NCBI RefSeq assembly: GCF_000174195.1
Contig: NZ_ACFY01000033.1
Span: 1-38,415 of the forward strand
Length of the DNA stretch: 38,415 bases
Origin: Roseburia inulinivorans DSM 16841
Lineage (GTDB): Bacteria > Bacillota > Clostridia > Lachnospirales > Lachnospiraceae
Direction: 5' to 3'
Under the pieces are notes generated by a model, which saw only the letters and a program-made list of their open reading frames with translations, was not told where the DNA came from and searched no databases. The position numbers and the translations under genes were made by a program. Shown piece by piece: positions 15,179 through 23,046 of this stretch; within the stretch, counting starts at the first letter, position 1, and the number at the start of each line of letters is the position of its first letter.

Positions 15179-16423
15179 ATGCAGACATCGGATGAAGAAA
15201 TTCAAAAGCTGAGGGAACATATTCTCGCGGAAATTGACCTCACCAGAGAGATGAGTGATACCGAAATCCGGGCAATTGTCTCAGAAAAATGCAGTATTTA
15301 CGGAAAACAAAAATTTTTAAAACTGTCAGAGCAGGAAGCGTTAGAACAGTATCTGTTCCATTCGCTCCGCAAGCTGGATGTGTTGCAGGAATTACTGGAT
15401 GATCCGGAAATCACAGAGATTATGGTAAATGGGGCAGAGCATATTTTTTACGAAAAAAGAGGGCAGCTGTTTGAGTCAGATAAGCATTTTACTTCCAAAG
15501 AGAAATTAAATGATGTCATTCAGCAGATGGCAGGAAGTAATAACCGTATGGTGAATGAGGCATCGCCGATCGTGGATACGCGCCTTGCAAATGGTTCAAG
15601 GGTAAATATTGTGTTACAGCCGATTGCAATTGACGGTTCGGCTATCTCAATCCGTAAATTTCCGGAGCAGCCGTTTGTGATGGAAGATCTGATCCGATTT
15701 GGAGCAATCACAGAGGAGGCAGCAGAGTTTTTAAAAGTGCTTGTGCTTTCCGGGTATAACATTTTTGTTTCCGGTGGGACAGGTTCCGGAAAAACAACAT
15801 TTTTAAATGCATTGTCACAGTTTATCCCAAGGGAGGAACGAATTATCACAATTGAGGATTCGGCAGAACTGCAATTGATCGACAAACCCAATTTGGTGCG
15901 GTTGGAAACAAGGAATGCCAATACCGAAGGGGTTCTGCCGATCACGATACGCGACCTGATCAAAACGGCACTTCGCATGAGACCAAACCGGGTGATTGTG
16001 GGAGAGTGTCGTGGAGCGGAGGCACTGGATGTGCTGCAGGCGATGAATACAGGGCATGATGGAAGTTTGTCCACCGGACATGCCAATTCCTGCAAAGATA
16101 TGTTAAGCCGATTGGAAACGATGGTTTTAATGGGGATGGAACTGCCGCTTCCAGCGATTCGAAGCCAGATTGCGTCCGGCATTGATATTCTGATTCATCT
16201 TGGACGTATGCGGGATAAGAGCCGAAAGGTACTTTCAATTACAGAAATTGCAGGATACGAGGAAAATAACATCATTTTGAATGACATATACCGCTTGGAA
16301 GAAGAGAAAGCGGAAGAAAATACAGTACATGAAAATACAGTACATAGAGCAATGGAAAAAGTCGGTGATCTGATACACACAGAGAAAATGATAAGGGCAG
16401 GGTATTGTCTGGATGGATTATAG
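15179..16423 (+). CDS. tadA: Pilus assembly ATPase TadA (CpaF family)
   Basis: 414 residues, hexameric type II/IV secretion ATPase that powers Tad pilus assembly from the cytoplasmic face. An N-terminal helical region (1-75) is followed by the N-domain with I-M-V-N-G. Walker A is V-S-G-G-T-G-S-G-K-T-T (about 199-208), with the Asp/His boxes after it. Walker B is V-I-V-G-E-C-R-G-A-E (about 274-283), and T-G-H-D-G-S and S-T-G-H-A-N-S follow. GGGAGGA lies directly before ATG 15179; an in-frame TTG at 15167 is less likely. The stop overlaps the ATG of tadB by 11 bases. Confidence 0.95.
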   Translation: MQTSDEEIQKLREHILAEIDLTREMSDTEIRAIVSEKCSIYGKQKFLKLSEQEALEQYLFHSLRKLDVLQELLDDPEITEIMVNGAEHIFYEKRGQLFESDKHFTSKEKLNDVIQQMAGSNNRMVNEASPIVDTRLANGSRVNIVLQPIAIDGSAISIRKFPEQPFVMEDLIRFGAITEEAAEFLKVLVLSGYNIFVSGGTGSGKTTFLNALSQFIPREERIITIEDSAELQLIDKPNLVRLETRNANTEGVLPITIRDLIKTALRMRPNRVIVGECRGAEALDVLQAMNTGHDGSLSTGHANSCKDMLSRLETMVLMGMELPLPAIRSQIASGIDILIHLGRMRDKSRKVLSITEIAGYEENNIILNDIYRLEEEKAEENTVHENTVHRAMEKVGDLIHTEKMIRAGYCLDGL

Positions 16424-17075
16424 TACATATTTTTTGAGCAAAAAAGAAATGATGGTTTGCATTGGAAAAGGAATTCTGGCGGGAATGCTTGCGGCGTGGA
16501 TTTTATATCAGTCTGTATATGGCATGGTCACTGTTTTTATTTTCATTCCACTGTGTATTCAAAGAGAGAAAAAGAAACGGCGGGAACAGCAAAAAGAGAC
16601 ACTTCTTTTGCAGTTCCGCGATGCAATGCAGAGTGTTGCGGCAGCACTTCAGGCGGGATATTCCATGGAGAATGCATGGCGGGAGAGCGAGAAGGAGATG
16701 ACGGAACTATATGGACAGGATGGGATATTTGTCGGAGAACTGCATCAGATCAATCAGGCGGTTGGAATGAACCAGCCAATTGAAAAACTGTTATATGAAT
16801 TTGCGCTTCGCAGCGATTGTGAAGATATTCAGAATTTTTCCGATGTTTTTTTGTTCGCGAAACGCAGTGGCGGTGATTTTCACAAAATTATAGCAACAAC
16901 CATTGAACATATCAGCGATAAGATCGAGGTGGAAAGAGAGGTTCAGACAGTAATTTCTGCAAAGAAGATGGAACAGAAGATTATGAATGTAATTCCTGTT
17001 TTCATTATTTTATATCTGAATCTGACATCAGGAGAATTTTTTGGCACCATTGTATGGAAATATTTTTGGAATTAG
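16413..17075 (+). CDS. tadB: Tad pilus inner-membrane protein TadB, C-terminus frameshifted
   Basis: 220 residues as read. TadB and TadC form the membrane platform on which TadA acts. Two N-terminal membrane segments (about 14-45) are followed by the T2SF domain (Q-F-R-D-A-M-Q-S-V-A-A-A-L-Q-A-G-Y-S-M-E-N-A, then S-D-V-F-L-F-A-K-R-S-G-G-D). The frame ends in an atypical tail after T-S-G-E-F-F. Removing one T from the T6 run at 17037-17042 gives E-F-L-A-P-L-Y-G-N-I-F-G-I-S-V-M-T and a last membrane helix, ending at 17151, which is the normal TadB end. The last membrane segment is therefore lost in the sequence as given. Confidence 0.85.
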   Translation: MDYSTYFLSKKEMMVCIGKGILAGMLAAWILYQSVYGMVTVFIFIPLCIQREKKKRREQQKETLLLQFRDAMQSVAAALQAGYSMENAWRESEKEMTELYGQDGIFVGELHQINQAVGMNQPIEKLLYEFALRSDCEDIQNFSDVFLFAKRSGGDFHKIIATTIEHISDKIEVEREVQTVISAKKMEQKIMNVIPVFIILYLNLTSGEFFGTIVWKYFWN

Positions 17076-17214
17076 TGTTATGACAGGCGCGTTGGGTGCG
17101 TATCTTGCTGCAATAAAAATTTCTGCAAAAATGACAGCTATTAAGGTCTGACAGATATGTGGGTGGAGCGTTAAGTGTATTCTGAAGAGTTGAGTGAAAT
17201 CTGGGAAGGAATAT

Positions 17215-18462
17215 ATGAAAAATAGAAAAAGTGAAAAGCAGGGACAGAGCCTTTATCGAAAAATGGGGAAGGTCTTTGCGTTATTTGCTGTGTTGGCTGG
17301 GGCAGCGCTGATACAGGAATCTATGAATCCGGTGTTAAAGCAGGGAAATGTATTGGAGCGGCAGGCATATGGAGATGGCAACTACGATGCAGAACTTATC
17401 TGGGAAATTCCAGAGAAGGAACTGGAACAGGAACTGTCAGTGCACGTGGCAGAGCAGGGGCTGACGAAGGAAGAACAGCAGGCATTGCTTGCGGCGGCAG
17501 AGCAGGAGATCGCAGAGACTTTTCCGGGAGAAAATGAATCTGTAGATGAGATCCGAAAGGATGTCTGCATCCAGTCACAGTATCAGGACGGACAGGTGAC
17601 GGCAGATTGGAGTTTTGATTCTTATCAGTATGTCGATCTGGAAGGGCATGTAATGAATGACAGTTTAGAGGAAGAGGAAATATTGGTGAAGGCTGTCGTG
17701 GAATTAGGCTGTGACAGTCAGACGTTGGAGTATCAGTTTTTCTTTCAAATTTGTCCAAAGATATATTCAGAGAAAGAAAAAATTAACAATAAATTAAAAC
17801 AGGAATTAATAAAAAAGAACGAAAAAACCAACGATTCTACGCTGATTTTGCCGGAATCCATAGATGACCAGACAATCATATGGAAGGAAAAAAGTGAGAG
17901 AATGCCTTTAAAATTGCTGCTTCTTGGGATGATTGCAGCGGGCTGTGTTCCATTGGTCGAGAAATCCAGAAAGCAGGAAGAGGAAAAACGGCGAAAAGAA
18001 AAATTGCAGTCTGAGTATCCGGAGCTGGTGAGCAAGTTGACAATCCTTCTTGGGGCTGGAATGACATTATTTAGCGCATGGAACAAAATTGCAACGAGTT
18101 ACAGCAATAAGCGGAAAAATAATACGATACCGATTCATCCGTTATATGAGGAGATGCTTATCACATGTCATGAGATTGAGAGCGGAGTTGGAGAGGCACG
18201 GGCTTATGAACGCTTTGGAGAGCGATGTGGATTGCATCGTTACCGGAAATTTTGCAGTTTGCTTGTCCAGAATCTTCGAAAAGGAACGAGGGGACTGGTG
18301 CAGCTATTAGAACAGGAAGTTTCAGATGCCTTTGAAGAACGCAAAAATCTGGCAAAGAAAAGCGGGGAGGAGGCAGGGACAAAAATGCTGTTTCCAATGA
18401 TGATGATGTTTGGAATTATCATTGTCATTATTATGGTTCCTGCGTTTCTTTCGTTACAGTAA
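17215..18462 (+). CDS. tadC: TadC-like T2SF protein with large N-terminal extracellular domain
   Basis: 415 residues. A first membrane segment (about 16-36) is followed by an acidic, Glu/Gln-rich domain (about 40-225) that would lie outside the cell. A second membrane segment (about 230-248) leads to the cytoplasmic T2SF domain with L-V-S-K-L-T-I-L-L-G-A-G-M-T (about 275-288) and Y-R-K-F-C-S-L-L-V-Q-N-L-R-K-G. The C-terminal membrane helix follows M-L-F-P-M-M-M-M. The extra domain makes it longer than proteobacterial TadC. ATG 17215 follows GGGAAGGA; GTG 17194 is less likely. The family is clear, and the TadC assignment follows from its position after TadB. Confidence 0.83.
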   Translation: MKNRKSEKQGQSLYRKMGKVFALFAVLAGAALIQESMNPVLKQGNVLERQAYGDGNYDAELIWEIPEKELEQELSVHVAEQGLTKEEQQALLAAAEQEIAETFPGENESVDEIRKDVCIQSQYQDGQVTADWSFDSYQYVDLEGHVMNDSLEEEEILVKAVVELGCDSQTLEYQFFFQICPKIYSEKEKINNKLKQELIKKNEKTNDSTLILPESIDDQTIIWKEKSERMPLKLLLLGMIAAGCVPLVEKSRKQEEEKRRKEKLQSEYPELVSKLTILLGAGMTLFSAWNKIATSYSNKRKNNTIPIHPLYEEMLITCHEIESGVGEARAYERFGERCGLHRYRKFCSLLVQNLRKGTRGLVQLLEQEVSDAFEERKNLAKKSGEEAGTKMLFPMMMMFGIIIVIIMVPAFLSLQ

Positions 18463-18584
18463 GTAATTGTTTCTCAAAATGATTATCAGAGAATTGTTGG
18501 ATCTGTAAAATGCAGGGCGGACAATGAAAGGTAGATGTAAGCAGTTTTTTAATTTTTAAAAATAGGAAAGCGAGGAAAAAGAAT

Positions 18585-18767
18585 ATGAAAGATCAAATGG
18601 TAAGAGTGGCAAAAGAATTTGCAGCAGATGAGAGTGGAGTGGGAGTTGTGGAAATGATATTGATACTTGTCGTTTTAATAGGGCTTGTAATCATCTTTAA
18701 AAAGCAGCTCACAAATCTGGTGAACAGTATTTTCGAAACGATTAACAGCAAGGCGGGAAGTATCTAG
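18585..18767 (+). CDS. flp: Flp-type IVb pilin
   Basis: 60 residues, the probable major Tad pilin. A short charged leader is followed by G-V-G-V-V-E-M-I-L-I-L-V-V-L-I-G-L, the hydrophobic N-terminal helix with the conserved Glu (residue 23). The leader is probably cut at the glycines before V-V-E-M by one of the two prepilin peptidases in the locus. GAGGAAAAAGAAT precedes the ATG. The stop codon shares one base with the GTG start of the next gene. Confidence 0.9.
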   Translation: MKDQMVRVAKEFAADESGVGVVEMILILVVLIGLVIIFKKQLTNLVNSIFETINSKAGSI

Positions 18768-20317
18768 TGAAGAAGGGAAGTATTACGGTATTTTCAGCGC
18801 TATGTATGAGTTTTGTACTTTCAGCCCTTTTTGTATTACTTGAGGCAGCAAGATTTTATGGGCTGTCTCAATATGCGGACTGGAAAGGAAGACAGGGCGT
18901 GGAATGTGTGGCGGCAGAATATCAGCCTTATTTATGGGAAGAGTTTCATTTGCTCATGCTGGATGGTAGCTATAGTACATATTTTTTTGAAATCGGCAAT
19001 GTGACAGGGAGAATGAAAGAGAAACTGGATGAAAATTTGAATCAGAAGAATTTTGGATGGCAGTTTCCGGATATGAATCTGTTTCAGATGGAGACCAGCC
19101 ACATTTATGAGCCAAAATATTTGCTTGTCACAGATGCTGATGGCGAAGTGCTTCTCGATATGATCTCTGCATATATGAAGACAAATCTGCCCAGAGAGGC
19201 AGCAGAAGAGATTCGTCAGAGATATATTAACCAGAATGACATGAAAAATAATACGACGAATGTCGAAGAAACCATTGATCAGGCGAAAGAGAGCATTGAG
19301 AGTGCAAGGGCAGAGAAGGAAAAGACAGAGAAAGCAAAGACAGACAATGGAAAAGCAGAAAATGGCAGGCAGGAAAATGAATCTATTGTGAATAGGACAA
19401 ATGAAAAGGATACACAGCCTCTGGAAGAAAATCCGTTGGATGTTGTGAATGAAATCAGAAAATCGATGAGTCTTTCTACACTTGGACTGGTTGTGGAAAA
19501 CGCCGGCGAAATCTCTACGAAATGCATGAATCTTGCAGAGGCGATTGAAAAAAGAACCTGCAGTGAAGGAAATATAAATTACGAAGCAGAAAGTGACTGG
19601 TATCGGAAAATTCTTGTGCTGGAATATGCGGAATCAAATTTTTCCAACTACTGCAGCCCGAAAGAAAACCATGCATATTCCTATGAGTTGGAATATTTAA
19701 TTGGAGGACATGAAGAAGAACGAAAGAATTTAGAAGAGGTAGTCAACAGACTGCTATTGTATCGCTGTGCTTCGAATGTCACATATTTACTGTCGGACAG
19801 AGAAAAAATGTTACAGTCCGAGACAATCGCTGCTGCATTAGCTGGCTTTACCGGAAATCCGGCAATCATTAAGACGGTACAGATCGCGGTTGTCGGTGCA
19901 TGGGCATATATCGAAAGTATCCAGGATATCAGGGCATTGCTCATGGGAGGAAAAATTGCGCTGGTGAAGTCAAAAGAGCAGTGGACGACAGATTTGGCGC
20001 ATCTATTACAGTCGTTTCAAAGCCAGACAAGGGCAAAAGAATGCAGCAATGGTCTAAAATATCAGGATTATTTAAAGCAGATTTTATTTTTTGCAAAGGA
20101 TGGAACATTATCCTGCCGCATGCTCAATGTAATGGAGCAGGACTTGATTCAGAATGAGGAATATAAAGATTGCAGAATGGATCATATGATCGTTTGTTTC
20201 AGGTGTGAGGTGGAATTTGCGGCAGAACCTCTTTTTTCCAGGTTGTCTTTTATAAATAGTGAAAAATTAAAACAATATTCCTTCCGAAGAGAAAATCAGA
20301 TCAATTACATTCCATAA
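18767..20317 (+). CDS. DUF5702 domain protein of the Tad locus
   Basis: 516 residues. The N-terminus K-K-G-S-I-T-V-F-S-A-L followed by a membrane helix and L-E-A-A-R is like TadE/TadF-type pseudopilins. The L-W-E-E-F-H-L-L-M-L-D-G segment near residue 65 marks the DUF5702 family that occurs in clostridial Tad loci. Residues about 165-220 are a Lys/Glu/Asn-rich low-complexity linker. The C-terminal half is helical, with a hydrophobic segment (about 345-390). It starts with GTG inside the flp stop (TAGTG), implying translational coupling. The function is unknown; a minor pilin or surface assembly factor is the best guess. Confidence 0.8.
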   Translation: MKKGSITVFSALCMSFVLSALFVLLEAARFYGLSQYADWKGRQGVECVAAEYQPYLWEEFHLLMLDGSYSTYFFEIGNVTGRMKEKLDENLNQKNFGWQFPDMNLFQMETSHIYEPKYLLVTDADGEVLLDMISAYMKTNLPREAAEEIRQRYINQNDMKNNTTNVEETIDQAKESIESARAEKEKTEKAKTDNGKAENGRQENESIVNRTNEKDTQPLEENPLDVVNEIRKSMSLSTLGLVVENAGEISTKCMNLAEAIEKRTCSEGNINYEAESDWYRKILVLEYAESNFSNYCSPKENHAYSYELEYLIGGHEEERKNLEEVVNRLLLYRCASNVTYLLSDREKMLQSETIAAALAGFTGNPAIIKTVQIAVVGAWAYIESIQDIRALLMGGKIALVKSKEQWTTDLAHLLQSFQSQTRAKECSNGLKYQDYLKQILFFAKDGTLSCRMLNVMEQDLIQNEEYKDCRMDHMIVCFRCEVEFAAEPLFSRLSFINSEKLKQYSFRRENQINYIP

Positions 20318-20331
20318 GAAAGGCAGGTGTG

Positions 20332-20447
20332 TCCGGGTGTCTCTTATCTTCTCCAAAACTATAAAAAATGAACAAAAATCTCTCCCTGAAAGATGTTCTT
20401 TTAGGAAAGGTCCGGCTTGGACCAATGCACCCAAAGAGACACCCGGA
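20332..20447. repeat. 14-bp perfect inverted repeat around the start of the TadE-like gene
   Basis: The arms are 20332-20345 and 20434-20447, separated by 88 bases. The left arm contains the GTG start codon at 20337. The RNA could fold to hide the start site, or the interval could be invertible DNA. No recombinase gene is visible nearby. Confidence 0.7.
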
Positions 20448-21203
20448 TGCACCTGTCCGTCCGGTTCTATGACATTGGAGGCAGCAGTTGTGGTGCCGAT
20501 ACTTGCCTGTCTGTTTACATTTGTGTTGTTTTTCTTTCGTGTTATGCAGGTGCAGCTCTGCGTGCAGGATGCATTAGAAGATACGGGACGCACGCTGTCT
20601 GTCTATGCAGCCGTAAAGGACAGTCAGGAAGAAAAGTATGCGGTACTTGCAAAAAGTATGTTTATTGCAAAGGCGCGCGAAGATGATAATATCCGAAAAT
20701 TTGTGACGGGAAATGTTTTCGGAATTACATTTTCAGAATCGTCTTTTGAGGGAAATGATATTTGTCTCAGAGTCCATTATCAGATGAAATTTCCAGTTAG
20801 TCTGCTTGGGAAAAAGTCATTCTGGCTCTCGCAGCAGACAATTTATCGAAAGTGGACAGGATGGAAAGACGAACTTGGCATCCAGGATGGTGACAGATGG
20901 GTATATATTGCAGAACAGGGAACCGTGTATCATAAGACTTCGGGCTGTACGTATCTGAATTTGTCAATTCAGTCGGTAGAAGATGTGCAAATAGCGGAAT
21001 ATCGGAATGAAAGCGGAGAGAGATACCACAAATGCGAGCTTTGCGCGGATAAAATCAACAAATTTGAAAGGGTATATATCACAAATTACGGAAATAAATA
21101 TCACACAGATTTAAACTGCAGCGGTATTAAAAGAACCATTGAGATGGTACGCTTATCTGATGTGGAGGGAAAGGGGGCGTGTTCAAAATGCTGGAAGGAA
21201 TAA
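20337..21203 (+). CDS. TadE-like pseudopilin with two C-terminal Cys/His modules
   Basis: 288 residues. The N-terminus has an unusually long, basic leader (about 43 residues), then G-S-M-T-L-E-A-A-V-V-V-P and a membrane helix, the hallmark of TadE-like minor pilins. A middle domain follows (about 70-190). Residues about 190-288 contain two similar units: V-Y-I-A-E-Q-G-T-V-Y-H with G-C-T-Y-L and Y-H-K-C-E-L-C, then V-Y-I-T-N-Y-G-N-K-Y-H with N-C-S-G and C-S-K-C-W. Each has a His and three or so Cys that could bind metal or form disulfides outside the cell. The start is GTG at 20337, inside a 14-bp inverted repeat. The next gene overlaps the 3' end by 25 bases. Confidence 0.82.
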   Translation: MSLIFSKTIKNEQKSLPERCSFRKGPAWTNAPKETPGCTCPSGSMTLEAAVVVPILACLFTFVLFFFRVMQVQLCVQDALEDTGRTLSVYAAVKDSQEEKYAVLAKSMFIAKAREDDNIRKFVTGNVFGITFSESSFEGNDICLRVHYQMKFPVSLLGKKSFWLSQQTIYRKWTGWKDELGIQDGDRWVYIAEQGTVYHKTSGCTYLNLSIQSVEDVQIAEYRNESGERYHKCELCADKINKFERVYITNYGNKYHTDLNCSGIKRTIEMVRLSDVEGKGACSKCWKE

Positions 21204-21721
21204 GGATGATTGTTTTATTGGTCAGTTTGTTTTTATGTGCATGGATCGATTGGAAAACAGAGCGGGTGAGTGTGCCGCTACTTCTGCTGGGAGGAATGGC
21301 AGCCGTATTATTGCATTTGTTTGCACAGGAAGAATCCGTTTTTTATTTAATGACGGGAATGTCTGTTGGTATCGCATTATTACTTTACAGTCTGGTTACA
21401 CATGAAAGTATCGGATATGGAGATGGATGTTTATTTGTGATGACAGGTTTATTTCTGGGAATTTGGGAGAACCTTGTGCTGCTTTTGCTGGCATCTGTTT
21501 TAGCGGGAATCGGCTCGGCAGTGTTGCTTTTTTTTAAGAAAAAAGAAGAAAAAGGAAAGAATACCGTTTGTACCATTTGTATTTACGGCGTATGTTTTAT
21601 TGTTACTTTGATGGAAGGAGCGGGTTATGCGGGGAAGTTTTTCAATAGAGGCATCATTGATCGTGCCACTTGTGCTTGCGGTCATGGTACTTGCGCTGAG
21701 AACCGGAATCGATTGCTATGA
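21179..21721 (+). CDS. tadV: Prepilin peptidase (A24 family, TadV/CpaA-like), second copy, frameshifted
   Basis: A membrane aspartic protease with W-I-D near residue 23 and G-Y-G-D-G near residue 80. The last third as read (180 residues) is not membrane-like and overlaps the next gene by 95 bases. One base fewer in T8 (21528-21535) or A6 (21539-21544) yields E-R-I-P-F-V-P-F-V-F-T-A-Y-V-L-L-L-L, the standard end of such peptidases. It would then stop at 21611, 15 bases before the next start. GGAGGG nine bases before GTG 21179 favours that start; ATG 21188 is possible. Two peptidases in one locus are unusual. Confidence 0.8.
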   Translation: MFKMLEGIRMIVLLVSLFLCAWIDWKTERVSVPLLLLGGMAAVLLHLFAQEESVFYLMTGMSVGIALLLYSLVTHESIGYGDGCLFVMTGLFLGIWENLVLLLLASVLAGIGSAVLLFFKKKEEKGKNTVCTICIYGVCFIVTLMEGAGYAGKFFNRGIIDRATCACGHGTCAENRNRLL

Positions 21722-21836
21722 AGAGACAAAGGCGCAAGTGGCAAAACTGGGAACAAGAGTATCATTTGATATTGTGGATACAATGTATCTGCTGGATGAG
21801 ATCACAGATATTGGAGATTTATTTCATGGAGATTGA
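21627..21836 (+). CDS. Small TadE/F-like pseudopilin
   Basis: 69 residues. R-G-S-F-S-I-E-A-S-L-I-V-P-L-V-L-A-V-M is the type IV pilin-like N-terminal helix with Glu at +5 of the S-F-S-I-E motif. A short C-terminal part (about 35 residues) follows. GGAAGGAG lies seven bases before the ATG. The stop overlaps the start of the DUF6382 gene by 11 bases. It is a likely minor pilin of the Tad system. Confidence 0.8.
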   Translation: MRGSFSIEASLIVPLVLAVMVLALRTGIDCYEETKAQVAKLGTRVSFDIVDTMYLLDEITDIGDLFHGD

Positions 21837-22491
21837 ATATAAAAGGGAACTGACAAAAAGTTATATGTGTGTCAAGACGGATCAGGATTTTCTTCCTTTT
21901 GAAAAAGAAATATTAACAAGAAGCAGCATATTAGGGATAGTGCCAGTCAATACGACTTTTGCGGATGCTGCTACAGTCTGCTGGTACGATATTACAGGAA
22001 TGCAGGCATTTGATCATGCGTTGGAAATGGAAATGATGGACAGTCAGATGCTGACACAGTTTCTCGTAAGCTTATGTGGAACGCTTGAACGGTTAGAAAG
22101 TTTTCTGTTAGATCCCAGGCATCTCTGGTTTTCCCGGGAAAGTATATTTAAAAACAACCGGGATGGAAGTTTCTGGTTCTGCTATTGCCCGGAAGGGAAG
22201 GAGAATATTACAGAGGGATTTCAAAAACTCATGGAATATCTTCTCACAAAAATCGATCATAAAGATCAGCGGGCGGTAAAAATGGCATACCATATTTATG
22301 ATCAGGTGATAAAGGAAGGCTATAGTCTGATCGCAATCCGGGAAAGTCTTACTTATGATCGTGTGGATATAGAACCTGTGCCGGACAGAACACTGGAAAA
22401 TAGCAGAGTAGAGCTTGAGCAGACTTCAGATCAGACGGAAAAAGAAAAAACGTTCACAAAGCAGATAAAGCAGATGGTAAAGCAAAAGTGA
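21826..22491 (+). CDS. DUF6382 domain protein, first part of a split DUF6382-FHA gene
   Basis: 221 residues, cytoplasmic. It begins M-E-I-E-Y-K-R and contains S-L-C-G-T-L-E-R-L-E-S-F-L-L-D-P and F-W-F-C-Y-C-P, which I recognise as DUF6382. In related bacteria this domain is usually joined to an FHA domain. The frame stops at 22491. One extra A in the A-runs 22439-22450, and a second in 22566-22578, would link it through a Lys/Glu-rich linker (K-V-I-F-Q-K-A-I-E-H-F-F) to the FHA frame ending at 22960. ATG 21826 has GGAG ten bases upstream. Confidence 0.72.
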   Translation: MEIEYKRELTKSYMCVKTDQDFLPFEKEILTRSSILGIVPVNTTFADAATVCWYDITGMQAFDHALEMEMMDSQMLTQFLVSLCGTLERLESFLLDPRHLWFSRESIFKNNRDGSFWFCYCPEGKENITEGFQKLMEYLLTKIDHKDQRAVKMAYHIYDQVIKEGYSLIAIRESLTYDRVDIEPVPDRTLENSRVELEQTSDQTEKEKTFTKQIKQMVKQK

Positions 22492-22627
22492 TTTTTCAAA
22501 AGGCAATCGAACATTTTTTCCCGGATGTTGCGAAATTCAAAGAATATAGGAGGCAGCTGGCAAAGAAAAAAGAAAAAAGAATGAAATCCAGCCCATTGTT
22601 TTTGAGCCGGAAGAAGAGGAGGTAAAA

Positions 22628-22960
22628 ATGGGACGTCCCACAGTCCTTTTGGCGGATCAGAGAAAAACAATCCGGGGAGTTCTGAGATATGAAGGAAACA
22701 ACCAACTGCCGGATCTGAAAATTGATACGTTTCCATATGTGATCGGAAGCGCTGCTGACTGTCCCGGTCATGTCGACTGCGCTACGATCAGCCGTCATCA
22801 TGCAAAAATCACGAAAGTAGAAAATGTATACTTTATTGAAGATATGAATTCTGCCAATGGAACAAAGGCAGGAGGGACGCTCTTAGATTACAAGATGAAA
22901 GTGAGTTTACAGGCAAACGAGATCCTTGAGTTTGCAGATGAAAAGTTTAGATTTATTTAA
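22628..22960 (+). CDS. FHA domain protein, second part of a split DUF6382-FHA gene
   Basis: 110 residues containing an FHA phosphothreonine-binding domain. Y-V-I-G-S (conserved Gly), T-I-S-R-H-H-A-K-I and N-S-A-N-G-T-K are the three binding motifs. AGGAGG before ATG 22628 allows separate translation. But the same bases in frame encode E-P-E-E-E-E-V-K, the natural linker from the DUF6382 part. It is the likely reader of threonines phosphorylated by the kinase at 8018-9346. Confidence 0.85.
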   Translation: MGRPTVLLADQRKTIRGVLRYEGNNQLPDLKIDTFPYVIGSAADCPGHVDCATISRHHAKITKVENVYFIEDMNSANGTKAGGTLLDYKMKVSLQANEILEFADEKFRFI

Positions 22961-23046
22961 GAAAAACATCGGAGAAATATCATTGCTTCTACCTCTGGAA
23001 ATCTCTATAATATCCATGAAAGGCTATGAAATGGAGTGGACAGCGA

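Noticed and set aside
15520..16182. 220-codon open frame antisense to tadA
   Set aside because: It lies wholly inside the conserved TadA coding sequence, has no ribosome binding site, and its composition (Ser/Ile-rich) is that of a mirror frame.
17076..17214. Short ATG frame at about 17079 as a separate small membrane protein
   Set aside because: Its product is the missing C-terminal helix of TadB in the corrected frame, with no own ribosome binding site.
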